Source: Tupaia tana
Lineage: Eukaryota > Chordata > Mammalia > Scandentia > Tupaiidae
Direction: 5' to 3'
Length of the DNA stretch: 64,000 nucleotides
NCBI GenBank assembly: GCA_026018925.1
Contig: JAKSZU010000004.1
Location: 13,346,964-13,410,963, forward strand
The position numbers were made by a program, and so were the translations under genes. This document shows positions 33,301 to 47,300 of the stretch, one piece after another. The number at the start of each line of letters is the position of its first letter. The first letter of the stretch is position 1. The notes under the pieces are model-generated. The model was not told the DNA's origin and did no database searches. It saw nothing but the letters and a program-made list of their open reading frames with translations.

Positions 33301-36300
33301 GAGGCAAGGATTCCAGTTCTGGCTCTGGACCCTGCAAAGTGAACCTCTGGACTGGGCTCAGAGCTCCCAAACAAGTTTATCCCTTCAGCAATAAAGATTT
33401 TGTCAAAAACAGATTCCAAAGGCCTGTTCGTAGAAATTCTGACCTAGGAAAGGAGATGAGGAATGAGGTGTGTGTGTGATTCTCAAAGGACTGAGGCTGT
33501 GTGTGTGTGATTGTCACAGAAACGAGGTTGTGTGTGTGTGATTGTCACAGGAATGAGGTTTGTGTGTGACTGTCACAGGAATGAGGTTGTGTGCGTGTGA
33601 TTGTCACAGGAATGAGGTTGTGTGTGTGTGATTATCACAGGAATGAGGTTGTGTGTGTGTGATTATCACAGGAATGAGGTTGTGTGTGTGTGATTGTCAC
33701 AGGAATGAGGTTGTGTGTGTGTGATTGTCACAGGAATGAGGTTGTGTGTGTGTGATTGTCACAGGAATGAGGTTGTGTGTGTGTGATTGTCACAGGAATG
33801 AGGTTGTGTGTGTGTGATTGTCACAGGAATGAGGTGTGTGTGTGTGATTCTCACAGGAATGAGGTTGTGTGTGAGGTTGTGTGTGATTGTCAGAGGAATG
33901 AGGTTGTGTGTGTGATTCTCATAGGAATGAGGTTGTGTGTGTGTGATTCTCACAGGAATGAGGTTGTGTGTGTGATCTCACAGGAATGAGGTGTGTGATT
34001 CTCACAGGAATGAGGTTGTGTGTGTGTGATTCTCACAGGAATGAGGGGTGTGTGTGTGTGTGTGTGTGTGATTTTCACAGGAATGAAGTTGTGAGTGTGA
34101 TTCTCACAGGAAATTGCTCTGATGGCCCTCTGACTTCAAAAGTAACCAAGGGAAGTTAAGGCTGTCATTTTCTGGACGATTTCTGGTAACTGTGATTTTA
34201 ATTTCCCTCCTCTCTATGAATTACTTGATGAAGTTCCCATCTCATCAATAGGCTGAGCTATTACTCAAGAATGACAACTTGGGGCCGGCAGGTGGCGTGG
34301 TGGTTAAGAGTGCTGGATACCCATGTGGCTGACCATGGTTCAAGTCCCGGACCTGGAGGCTTGCTTTCTCGCTTTCTCTTTCTCTCTCTCTCTGTCTCTC
34401 TCTGGTCAAAATTTAAAGATGATAATAACAACAAATGGAAATAAATAAATAAATATTTAAAAAAAAAAAAGAATGACAACTTGTCACTTCTGAATACTTA
34501 TACTGGACAGATTATTTAGCTTCACAGTATGTTGTGAAATAAGATCATTTTAGTCTCCGACTTTTTTTTTTAATAGTTGTTTTGGTTATTCCAAGGAAAT
34601 GTACTCTACTTTCAAAGATCCCCATTGTTAACTAACTCCAATCCTGATGTTTTCTTGCCAACACTTTCAGAGGACCAAGTTCTGCAGGAGTCCATCTTGG
34701 CCAACTTGTTGCTAAATCCTGGCAACTAGATCCCAAAGGAAGGAAATAGAGAACTAGTTCAACTGGACTTCTATTTACATATCTGCAAAACCAAAGGACA
34801 GACTCTGGATCTAATGACACGGCTGGCATTTGCCGTTGCGAGTAGAGCTGAGAGAACAGAATCTGGCAGTTTCCGGTACTCTGCTGTCGCTACTGAGGCC
34901 AAGCAAGGCCCGACTGATTCTGGCCTCTCTGACTTGCTCCTCTAAGCCCTGGACGAAGCTAACCCAGGAGGATGTGGGAGCATGCAGTAGCGATGTCCTT
35001 CATAGGCACAGAGGAGGGCTCAGCAAAAGCAGGAGGGCTTCGGGAGGAAAGGCGGCATCTGTGCCTATGAATATTGATTAAGGTCTTTTCTTCTTACAAA
35101 AATGGACGGAGTAGGGGAGTGAGCAGAAGGAGACACAGTGAGTGGTACAGTGGTAAACTGTGATACTCTGCAAGGTTGTCCCAGACAGGAAGGCTCCAGG
35201 ATTGCTTCCTGAGTGCTCTGGGTACCTGTATGCCCATGACCAGGGGCTGGGGTGAATTTTGACATTAAGAATCTGCTGTAGCTGCTATCTGTCTCTCACT
35301 CATGGAATTAAAAAAAAAAAAAAAAAAAAAAAAACCTAATGGGTAGCCTGAAGGTTAAGGAGGCTGGGTCCTACATGGCCAACAGTATGGTTTGAGTCCT
35401 GGACCTGGGGGCTTGAAAATTAGGCTGGGCATGTGTGTGTGTACGTGCCCCAAATCCCAAGAGGAGAATGGAGGAGAAGAGATTATGGCGTGCCTCCCCA
35501 CCCCCACCCCGGGGCAGGGATGATTTCTCACTCTCCCTCTCTGGCAAGGGTATATATGCACTATAGCAAAAAAAAAGGGAGGGGGGAGGTTGTGCAGGGC
35601 AGGCCAGCCCATGGTGCAGTGGTTAAAACAGGTGGATGGCACATGGCCATAAGTTCAGTTCAAGTCCCAGACCTGGCAGCATGAAACACATGCTGGGAGT
35701 GTGTGTGCATGCCCCAAATCATAAAAGGAGCAAGAAGTGGAGAAGGGATCACAGTGTGAAGCCCCCTCTGGGAAGGGTGTGCTTTCTCACTTCTCTCATC
35801 TCTTTTTCTGTCTTTCACCAGTGAGCATAAGCACCCTCTGCTAAGCTAAGAGAAAGAAAAAAAATAAAAGGCAGGGAAGGAGCAGCAATGAAATATAATA
35901 CTATAATTCAAAAGATTCTGGGACCAGCAGTTAGCGTAATGGCTATGTCGCTGGACTCCCACGTAGTCGACCGCGTTTCGCGTCCCAGACCCAGTGGCTT
36001 AAAATTCATGCTGGGCGCGTGTACGTGCGTGCCAAAGATCCCGAGAGGAGAATGGAGGAGAAGGGATCACGGGTTGGCCATCCCCCCTGGGGGGTGATTT
36101 CTCGCTTTCTGTCTCTCTGTCTGTCTCTGTCTGGCAAGCACACGCGCTCTATAGCGAAAAACCTCTCCAAAAAAAAAAAAAGATTCTTACTTAGAACTAT
36201 GGTTCTCAAAGTAGAGGCTTAGGACCAGCAGTATGGGCAAGAAATACAAACCACTGGGTCCCACACCATGCTGAAAATTCCAAGAGCCCAACAATCCTAT

Positions 36301-39300
36301 TTACAAGCCTGCCAGGTAATTGATGAACACTAGTTTGAGGATCAGAATTAACTGAAGTAGCAAAAAGTCGGAAGCAATTTTCATAACCAATAGTAGGGAT
36401 GTGGCTCAATCAATCACACTGTGTGGATTCTGTGGACTAGCACATAGCAATTATGAGTAATAACCCCAAAGACGAGATGGTAACAAGGAAGACAGCGCAA
36501 CGAGAGACAACAGCTGCTCCGTGCACAGTGGTGCTCTCAAACACCAGGAAGAACCCAGTGTTACGACTAGCCCAAGCCCGGGCCAGGGCAAACCCAACCT
36601 GAGACCAGCTCTGCAAAGCTTCTGCCTTGTTTCTGTTTTAGCTTTGCTGTAGGTCACGAGCCACAGAGAGAGGGGAGAGCTCACCCTCAAGGGTGGCCAC
36701 GCTGCAGTCTTTTCTCCTCTCAGGATTTTGGGCACACACACACATACCTGGCATGATTCTCAAGCCGCCAAGTCTGGGACTCGAATCGCCTATTTGGCCA
36801 TGTGGGAAGTCCAATGCTTTAACCTCCGTGCCGCCTACTGGCCCCGTTTTAAAGACAGGTTCCTCTGTGGAGATGCTACCTCAGCCTAATGACTAGGACC
36901 ACGTGGGAGAGAAAAGAGAGAAGCCCCTCCATAGGGTCTCATCCCAAGTGGCAAGTTCCCAGGCCCGCACCTGGAGACCCGAGTGTGCAGGCACATGTGC
37001 CCGGTCCCAGGGCTGGGCATGGCTGCAGTGGCCTTTGGCATGACAAAGGTGCTTCTTTCTCCCGCCCTTGCATGAGGAGGTGCTCTCTATCATTAAAAAC
37101 AGGGAGCCAGCCAGTGGCATCTGCTTAAGGCAGCTGGAACCAACACCACCAGCTGCATGGTTCAAGTCTAGGAACTGAAGGCTTGAAAAGCACACCAGGC
37201 CTGTGTACACACACGAGTGTGCCCAAGATCCTGAAAGGAGGGAGAAGGGATTACAGCCTGACTGTCCTGCACTGGGGGTAGGGCTCCCCCCCACTGTCTG
37301 TCTCTCTGGTAGGTGCACGTGCTCTCCAGCACACAGACGTACACAACCCTCTCACCCCCAAAAAAACAAAAGGAACTAGTTATGTCTGGCATGCCCTAAA
37401 ATTTTTTAAAAAATTTTAATCTATTCATTCATTTATTTTAATCTGACCAGAGAGAGACACACACAGAGAGAAAGAGAGAGAGAAAATGAGAAAGCAAGCC
37501 ACCAGGTCCAGGACTCAAACCATGGTCAGCCATGTGGGAGTGTCCAGCACCTTAACCACCACACCACCTGCTGGTTCCCTGTCCTAAAATATTTACCATT
37601 TGGTCCTTTATGGAAAAAGCTTATTTATAGGGTACAGGATTATGGATGATTGTTTTCCCTTTTGGGCAATTTTCAAACTACGACATAAGGAACATGTACT
37701 TCTTTACTCTCATACTACGAAAAAAATCTCTGCATCATAGTTTGACTGGAGAAAGGATTATTTTAGTTTCTCCCAAAACAGTGACTAAAGCTATAACAAC
37801 ATTCTCTTCCAAAAGTTTAGAACTAGACTTTTCCAGGTCTTGGGTGGACGAAACAGGTATGTTCCCTGTTCTCATGGAACTGGGGTAGTGGACTGCGAAC
37901 AGTGGTAGGAAGGAGAAGACAAGTTGCGAGAGCAGCTGAAAACGAGTAGGGAGAAACTCGTTAGAGGGAACAGATTTGAATTGATGCATTTTCCAGAAGA
38001 AACGGCCTGTGTTTTTGTAGGTTTGTGCCGTAGGGCATGTGAACTTGCTGGAGACAGAGAGAGAGAATGAATGTGAGAAATCACCCCCGGAGGCATGGCT
38101 ACTTGGCAACCCCTCTACTCTCTTCCTGGGATTTTGGGCACGGACACACATGCTCTTGGTGTGATTTTCAAGCCAGCAGGTCCAGGGCTTAAACTGTGGT
38201 AGGTCATGGGGGAATCCAGCACTTTAACCACCACACCACTTGCTGGCCCCATGGCCTGTGTTCTTAAAATAATAATGTCATAATAGAATCAAGCAAACAA
38301 AAAGATCAAGGAACTGTTTCAGATTAAAGGAGATCAAAGACACATGATAACTAAAGATAATATACAATCTCAGACTCAGATCTCAGAAAAGCTGCTATTA
38401 TGGGAACCAGCAGATGGCATAATGGCTATGTCGCTGGACTCCCACGTAGTCAACTGTGGTTCGAGTCCCGGACCTGGTGGCTTAAACTTACGCTGTGCAT
38501 GTGTGCGTGCATTCTCCAAGAGGAGAATGAAGGAAAAGCGCTTGTGGTGTGACCATCCCCCCCGGGGGGTGATTTCTCACTTTCTGTCTGTCTCTCTGTC
38601 TCTCAGAAACACATGTGCCCTATAACAAAAATCTCTCCAAAAAAAAAAAAAAGGCATTCCTGAGGCCAGGAATGTCTGGCTGGTGGTTACAGCACTGAAT
38701 TCCACAAGGCCAACTGTGTGATTCGAGTCCCAGACCCAGAAGCTTGAAAAACGCTCTGGGCACATGTATGTGTGTGCCCCAAATCCCAGAAGAATGGAGA
38801 AGGGACTATGGGCTTTGGGACTATGGACTATGGCTTTCCCCCCAGGAGGTGATTTTTCACTTTCCCTCTCTCTTGGGCAAGTGTACACATCCTATAGCAA
38901 AACTTTTTTTTTTTTTAAGTAACTTTAGGAACAAATGATTTAATTTTATTTATTATTATTTTTAATTCGCTATAGGGCACATGTATTCACCAGAGAGAGA
39001 GAAAGAGAGAGAGATAAAGAAAGTGGGAAAGCAAGCCACCAGGTTTGGGACTCAAACAGTGGTCGACCATGTGTGAGTCCAGCACCTTAAGAACCATGCC
39101 TGCCACCTGCTGACCCCTCCTATAGCAAAACTAAAAAAATTTAAATAGAAATGATAAAAATTGGGGCTGGCAGGCGGCATGGTGGTTAAGGGCACTTGAC
39201 TCCCACATGGCTGACCATGGTTTGAGTCCCAGACCTGGTGACTTGTTTTCTCACTTTTCCTCTCTTTCACTCTGTCCCTCTCTCACTTTTTCTCTCTCTG

Positions 39301-42300
39301 GTCAAACCAAAAATACATAAATAAAGTTAGATATAATAATGATTTCTTAAAATAAAAATAATAAATAAATTAATTTTTTTAAAAAAGACATTCCTGGGGC
39401 TAGCTGGTAGCATAGTGGATAAGGCAGCTAAAACCTACATGGCCGAATGGATGGTTCAAGTCCCAGATCTGGTGGCCTGTGAAGTAATCCCAAGAGAAGA
39501 AAGGTGGGTAAAGGATCGCCCAGTGACTGTCTGCACTGGGAGTGCTTTCTGCCCAACCCCATCTCTCTCCAGAGAGCACAGGTCTTACGGCAAATTTTAA
39601 AGAACACGTTGCTGGGGCCCAGCTCTGTGCTGTAGCAGTAATACACCTCTCGAGAGATGTTAGGTCTCACAAGGTAACTAGTTCAAATCCCTAGTCCGGT
39701 CAGCTTGAAACAGGCTGGGCATGTGGGCAGGGCCCAGGTCTGATGGTCTGCAGAGTCAGAGGGAGACGCCTCCAGGGTGGTCAGAGCCTGTGGAGACAGC
39801 GCTCTCCCTCGCCCTGGCGCTCTGTGAGCGCACATTCACTACTATGAGCCAAGAAAAACTTTACAAAGACATTACTAGGACTACTGGTGAAGCTGGACAG
39901 TGCTGGGTACTCGACGAAAACATCGCATGGTATTCAGTTTCTAAAACCTGGTGAGTGTGCTGTGGCCCTGTAAAAATGCCCTTAGCCCTGGCACGTAGCA
40001 TGCCAAGGTACTCGGAGGAAGTCATGGCACCTGCAGCCTGCTCGCAGCGGTGTGGAGAGAAGGCACGGTGTGTGCTAGAACTGGGAAAGCAAGTCTTCCA
40101 GGTGAAGGCAAAGGTGAAGGGGACGAGTTGTGTCATCTTCCTGTGGGTCTCAGAAGAGCGGGAGTAAGCAATAGACCACATGGCCTCACAGACACAACCT
40201 GTGTGCCTTCCACGGGAGGGTCCGCGCCCTGCACGACCGAGGGCAATCCCTGAACTGTGCCCACATGCACACCTGCCCAACTGGCTTCCAGACGGATGAC
40301 CCGAGAGTGCAGCCGCTGTCAGACCGAGGCGAGGCCTAGCTCCCTCCACGTCAGCAGTGGTGTCAGTAGTGGTCAGACCAGAGGTCATGCAGGCCGACCC
40401 TCGTGCTAAAGCAGAGAAATCCCGGGCAGGAGACTGACATGTCCCCAGGCGCAAACAAGCAGAGCCAGGTGTGGCAGGAAGAAGTGCCACACTTTAAAGT
40501 GACCGTGCACTTTAGTTAATGAACATCCTCGGTTAACTTATCCAAAGCAAGCTGAGAGTTTCACCCCACTTTTCTCCTTACACAGGGAACACCTGGGCCA
40601 GGAAAGCAGAGCCCCACCCACTGGGACGCTGAGGTTACGACATATTCCGGAAGCTGGCAGGCAGGTTTCTATACGCTTTTGGTTCCAACTCACTTGAAAA
40701 ACAAACTAACGCTTGGGCCAGCAGGTGGTGTGGTGGTTAAGGAGCTGGACACTCCCAAATGGCCAAACACGGTTTGAGTCCTGGATCTGGTGGCTTGCTT
40801 TCTCACATTCCCTCTCTCTGTCCAAGTTAAACATAATAATAATAAATAAAATTAAATAAATAATTATTTTTTAAAATATCCTATGTCTATCTCCTGGTTA
40901 AAAGCTCTCAGAGTCACCTAGTTACTTAATTCCCCACTCTCCGAGGGTCCCCAATCCAGTATGCATTCCTAGCAATCACACGTAGGTGCTGGGCCTGGAG
41001 CCCAGGGGTCCAGGGAGCTTGATCCATGTGCCTAAGTGTAGTTTGACTTTTGGGCCCAGCAGCTTGAAAAACACACCAGGTGTGTGTGTGCCCCAAATCC
41101 CAACAGGGTGGAGAAACGGAGAAGGAATGAAGGTGTGACCATGCCCCACTGCGGAGTGCTTTCTCCCTCTCCTTCGCTCTCTCCCTGGTGAGTGTCTGGG
41201 AAATAAAAACAAATAGCTAAAATACGCAAAGACACAAACTGCCCGAGGGAGAGGCCACAGGATGCCCGCAGAGGGAGTGCTGGCCCGCAGGGCAGTCAGA
41301 CCAGGGCCTACCGGATCAGCGTGCTTCCGATCTGGTGCCGGATGGCGATCCACTCCTCCTTGCTTTTACGGGGCCAAGAACCGAGGACTGGGTCTGGTTC
41401 GCTGGGCCTGTGGTTCAGCTTCATGGCCAGGGTGTCTTTCCTCTTTACCTTACTGGCCAGAGCACCTGTGCACAGGGGACAGGGAGGGAGTCACATCAGA
41501 GCTCAGGACCTGAGCCAAAGGCTTCCCCTCGTCTGGAGCCTCGCCGGGGTGAGCCTGAACAGCGGGACCCCCAGTTCCCACCTGGCCGCCCACAATCCAG
41601 CCCAACACCAGAAGAGGGTCAGAGGAAGACAGTGGAAACGCTGAGCCTGATGGACTTGGCTGGGCAGAGGACACCCGTCCCTCCTGGCCCTCCACACTCT
41701 CCTCTCAGGAAGCTACAGAGGAGACGGAGTTTAAGTGGCTGGCTTCTGCCTTACAGCCTGGAGGCCTTCCACATGGCTAAACCTCTGGCTGCCATGTCCC
41801 AGGCTACTTTGGCCCAGGCAAGAATCAAACCCTGTCTTCCCAAGGCCCACAGATGCAAACGGGCTCTTGGCCCTATGACAGCGCTGACCAGCCTGAAGGA
41901 AGCCCCTCCATCCCTTTACCTTAGCCACATGCCTGCTCTCCTCCACTCCCTATTCGGACACCATCAAGGTGAATGGGTTTCACATGAAAACGAAAGAACT
42001 GGAGCCAGCAGGTGGTGTGGTGGTTAAGGCACTGAGCTCCTACATGGCCAATGGCGGTTCAAGCCCAAGACTTGAAAACTCACACTGGGCACACATGTAT
42101 GTGTCTGCCCACAATCCCAGGAGAACAGAGATGGAATTGCGGAGCGGCCATCCCCCTGGGGGGTGATTTCTCACCTTCTCTCTCTTTCCAGTGAGCACAC
42201 ACACCCTGTGGCAAAAATATTAAGACAAAAAAACACCAAAAGAAAAGAAAAAGAAAAAGGTAAAAAGGATAAGCCTGGGTGATTCGATGTGTGGCCCCCT

Positions 42301-44292
42301 CGCAGGGCACTCTGGCCGAGGGACGCCACATGGACAAGGGGCCTCCATGCTAGCTCCCAAGGACAGCAGGCACAAGAAGGAGGGGACAGAGGCCCACCCG
42401 TCTTCCACTAAGCCCAGCAGGGCTGTGTCTGTAAGAGCCTTCTCTCTTGCTGCCCTGCCCTCTCTTACTCTGGGGGCCCTCGTCCTCATCCTCGTCCTCG
42501 TCCTCGTCGTCACGGTACTGAATGGGGCCCTCAGAGTCAGAGTCACTCTCCTTCTCTGCGCTCTCCTGCAGGCGCTGCGGCAGCGGAGTGGCTGAGGTAG
42601 ACATGTCTTCTCTGAGTGCAGGTGGGCAGGTCGGCTCCTCCTCATCTTCATCATCTGGACTAACAAATTTACATAATTATGTTTTCCTTTTGTAACAAAA
42701 AGGTAAAGCGATTTGCAAGGCAAAGGCTAAAAAAACTACGGGAAGTTCCCGAAATAAGTAGGTTAGATTTCGCTCCCTCAACTTGAACAATCTTGCTAAG
42801 AAACTCTCCTGCAGATATCAACGTAAAGGGCTCTGGGTTCGGACCTCAGCCCTAGCACGTGTGAAGCACTGATCACACGGAGCCCGCATGGCTCCTGTGG
42901 ACAGACAGTTGAGGAACCGACTCTGCCAAAGCTCAGAGCGGCAAGTGGGATCGAACTCCAGGGCCACCTCACTCTGAGGCGAACTCTTCTCAACTTTATT
43001 CATTTAGTTCTGAGAGAGCAGCAGTGACACCCCGGCAGGCTTCCACACCGTGACGTGCCTGGTCTCAGCCGGCCCACCTGCAGAGGGGCATGTGCTGAGA
43101 GGCCTGGGATATGCCCCCAGGCCTTCCCCGTGTGGCCCCGGCATGGCACCACTGACCATGGCCTGGCCCCATTTCTTTTCTTTTTTCCTTTTGATTTTAT
43201 TTATTCATGCAATTACTTTAATTTGACCAGAGACAGAGAAAGAGGGAATGTGAGCAAGCAAGACACCAGGTTCAGGACTCGAACTGTGGTCAGTCATGTA
43301 GGAGTGTCCAGCACCAGGGACCAGCAGTTAGCGTAATGGCTATGTCGCTGGACTCCCACGTAGTCGACCGCAGTTCGTGTCCCAGACCCAGTGGCTTAAA
43401 ACTCACGCCAGGCGAGTGTGCGTGCGTGCCCAAGATCCTGAGAGGAGAATGGATGAGAAGGGATTGTGGCATGGCCATCCCCACTGGGGGGTGATTTCTC
43501 GCTTTCTGTCTCTCTGTCTCTGTCTGGCGAGCGCACGCGCCCTATAGCAAAAACCTCTCCAAAAAAAAAAAAGGAGTGTCTAGCACCTTAACCACCATGC
43601 CACCTGCTGGTTCCCAGTCTGGCCTCATTTCACATCTGTGTGTTTCTCAAGCTGATGGACACTGGACTCGAACTGCAGTCAGCTGCGTGGGATCCAGCCA
43701 CCTAGACCACCACGCCACGGGCTGGCCAAGGCAAACCCCCTTAAGTGACATGTTACACACTGCCTCCATGTGTCATAAAACAAGGTCCCAGTCCTGGGAG
43801 TGGCATTCTCAGTCTAGAGACCGTGGGCATGGTGGCTTTGGCGGTGGAGGACAGAAGCATGACAGGAGGCGGTCGAGAGACCGTGAAAGATCTGGACGAT
43901 TCTGAGCCATGCCATTTTACCATTTTCTGCTAGAAAGTGCTGTAGTTGATGACCAAACCAGTTCATAATGGGATTTCTTTAAAAAAAAAAAAAAAAAAAA
44001 AAAGATGGGTTTCTGAATAAAATTTGTACAGTCATACAGTAAAATAAATAAATAAATAGATAGGTAGATAGAGAGATAGCTAGGCAGGTAGGTAGGTAGA
44101 GAGATAGGTAGGTAGGTAGGTAGGTAGGTAGATAGGTAGAGAGATAGGTAGGTAGGTAGGTAGGTAGGTAGGTAGGCAGGTAGGTAGAGAAAGAGAGAGA
44201 GAGGTAGGTAGGTAGGTAGGTAGAGAAAGAGAGAGAGAGGTAGGTAGGTAGGTAGGTAGGTAGGTAGGTAGATAGGTAGGTAGGTAGGTAGG

Positions 44293-44336
<44 letters not shown>

Positions 44337-47300
44337 GGTTTAATTTCCATGCCCTTAAGTATGGGATTTGTGTCTCTTAGGACACCATGGAGCCCAGTGT
44401 GAGGGAGTGGTGGGAGGGTGCTACTGCACGCCACTGGGGCCACGTCGGAGGCCCAGGCTTGGCTCCCAGATTGACTGCAACACGCTGGTGGCCACACCCA
44501 GGTGCACCCGGGATCCCGGCTGGCTGGGAGTGTAGCGAGACCGCACACGATGGCCCCATCAAGGGAAGCTGGCTTTCCCCTCCCCTCCGCTTTCTCATGA
44601 AAAACAGAATAATTAAATTTAAAAAAAGTTAGAGGGCCAGCAGGTGGTGTGGTGGTTAAGGTGCTGGACTCCTACATGGTTGATCACAATTCAAGCCCTG
44701 GACCTGGCAGCTTGAAAATCATGCCAGGTGTGTGTGCGTGTGTGCGTGTGTGCGTGCCCAAAATCCAGAGAGGAGAATGGAGGAGAAGGGATTGCGGTGT
44801 GGCCACCCCACCCCCCCAACCCCGAGTGATTCGTCACTTTCCCTTTCTCTGTTTCTCTCCAGCCAGTGCATGCACCCTATGGCAAAAACCTGAAGGGAAA
44901 GAAAAAGATAGTTACAGAAGGGAACAGCAGTTAGCGTAATGGCTATGTCGCTAGACTCCCACGTAGTCGACCGCGGGTCGCGTTCTGGACCTGGTAGCTT
45001 AAAACTCACGCTGGGCGCGTGTGTGTGCGTGCCCAAGATCCCAAGAGGAGAATGGAGGAAAAGGGATCGCTGCGTGACCATCCCCCCTGGGGGGTGATTT
45101 CTCGCTTTCTGTCTCTATGTCTCTGTCTGTCTGTCTGGCGAGCGCACACGCCCTATAGCAAAAATCTCTCCAGAAAAAAAAAAAAAAGATAGTCACAGAA
45201 AAGGGCAGGGCAATAGACGTGTGAACCTAACTAACCCTCGGGGGGATTTCTTTTTCTTTTTTTCCCCCACAGGCTTTTGCCGTAGGATGTACATGAAAGA
45301 CAGAGAGACAGAGAGGGAAAGTGAGAAGTCACCCCGAGGGGATGGGCACACCACAACCCCTTCTCCTCCATTCTCCTCGCGGGATCTTGGGCACGCGCAC
45401 ACACACACACTCTTGGTGTGATTTTCAAGCCACTGGGTCTGGACTCGAACTGTGATTAGCCATGTGGGAATCCAGTGATGTTAACCACTACACCATCTGC
45501 TGGCCCCAGCAGAATATACTTGGTACTTTAATTTTTTGTTTTTTTCTTGGAGAGGTTTTTGCTATGGGGTGCGTGCACTCGCCAGAAAGACAGAGAAAGC
45601 GAGAAATCACCCCCCAGGGGAGATGGCCACACTGCAATCCCTTCTCCTCTCGGGATCTGGGGCACGCACGCACATGCGCCCAAGGGGTCAGGGACTACAC
45701 GGGAGTCCAGCGACAAAGCCATTATGCCATCCACTGGTCCCCTGTACTTTAATTTTAATTCATACTTCCTCTTCATTAGCAGTTTTTCCAGGAAAGACTA
45801 CTAAGATACAGATAGACCAAGAGAAGCTTTAAAGGCACTCACACTTTGAGCATCTCGATGGTGACGGGAAGTGACCGGGTCCGGCCCAGGGCACTGCTGT
45901 CCTCAGGAAAGGTGAAGCTGTTCTCGAAGAGCAGAGAGTGCGCTCTGTGAGCGCTCCCCAGGGGTGGGGCCGCGGGCAGTGGACTGGCCAGGGCCTGCTG
46001 GATTCGAACATGCAGTGGGGGCAGGGGCAGCCTGCCAGCGGCGGGGGCCTCCCTGGAGCTCTGGTCCGCGGCCTTCCTGGGGCCTCCCTTTTCCTGATCT
46101 TCCTGCTGGGGGCCCTCCTGGGGCAGATCTAAGGAAGGTGGAAACTCAATTTCTGGCCCAGCTTGGAAAGTCTCAGCTGGGCGTGGAGGAGCCCACGGAG
46201 GCTCTGGGGGCACGTGAGCAGGCAGTGGTGGGGACGGGGAGGCAGGTGGGGTGGTCGGCAGAGGCTCTGAGCCCACGGGGCAGGTGCTTCTCTCTCTGTG
46301 GTCACTTGGTGCCCTCGAGGTGGCAGCGGCAGACTCCGAGGCGTGCAGCGAAGCAGAAGGAACACCCCTCTTGGGTGGCAAGGGTGGGGATGGCTTTGAT
46401 AGGGGCGTGCCGCTGTTCACTGCCTGGGACAGCTCGGCTGGAAAGAGGGCAACAGCTCCATTTAACACGGCTTCTCGGCACCCCAGGGGCTGTCCTGGGG
46501 CGCAGAATCAGAGCCAAGCTCAGACTCAATCTTTCAAACCAATTTATAAATTTTCAGCTTTGCCATCCCTACATCGTTCATCCCAGAACAAACCTAGACG
46601 GTTCAAGAAAGGCTTAAAGGGCAGGTGGAGGTTCGGGAAGACAGGGGTCCTACACGCTGCTCTAACGGCAATCCACAATTTTCTACCTCAGTCCTGGCGT
46701 GGAGAAGACGGGTGTGGACAGAGACAGTAGAGGCCAGTAAGGAGCTCTTTTGTGCCCCAGTACTCCATCAGGAAACGCCAACACACAGATGGCAGTGGAG
46801 CCCCGCTCTACGGGCACCATCACCCCACCTGGATAAATACTGGTACCCAGGACCAGCAGGTGGCATGGTGGCTAAGGTGCTGGATTCTCACATGGCTGAA
46901 TATGGTTTGAGTCCTGGACCCAGCGGTCTGAAAATCGCAGCAGGCACACATGAGTGACTCCTCCTCTCTGCAGCTCTTCGGGGAGCACATGTACCCTATA
47001 ACAAAACCCTAAAAAAATGTTTCTGGTACAGATCTCAGTTCAGCACTACTAAAGTACCGATAATGACAGCTTGGGTTCTAACAGCAAACGCAAGGCCTGA
47101 GAGGAAACCCAAGTGCTTTTCTGCCCTGGTTGGCAGCCTCCCTGCGCTGCAAGCTAGGTGGCTCGCCCGCAACTGTACTGTAAGTGGATGGGTTGGGGTC
47201 CCCCGCTGGCGAGCCATTACGCGGCCTCAGGACCCCGATGTCAAGGCTGTGAGCATCTGCCCCACTGTCCTCTTTGTTCCAGCCTCCTGGGTCTGCCCGT

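Noticed and set aside
33461..34110. Regular repeats resembling a CRISPR array
   Set aside because: Units are contiguous and near-identical without spacers, contain GT dinucleotides, and lie in a mammalian intron; it is a minisatellite.
39861..40490. 209-codon minus-strand frame
   Set aside because: Starts and ends in unique intron DNA next to an old SINE; composition and content are random-looking.
43576..43905. Novel Gly/Arg-rich plus-strand protein
   Set aside because: The C-terminal part is the U2AF1 tail in a 5'-truncated retrocopy; the N-terminal part is translated SINE.
44041..44337. Long Tyr/Leu/Pro/Thr/Ser-rich frame on the minus strand
   Set aside because: Translation of a tetranucleotide microsatellite.
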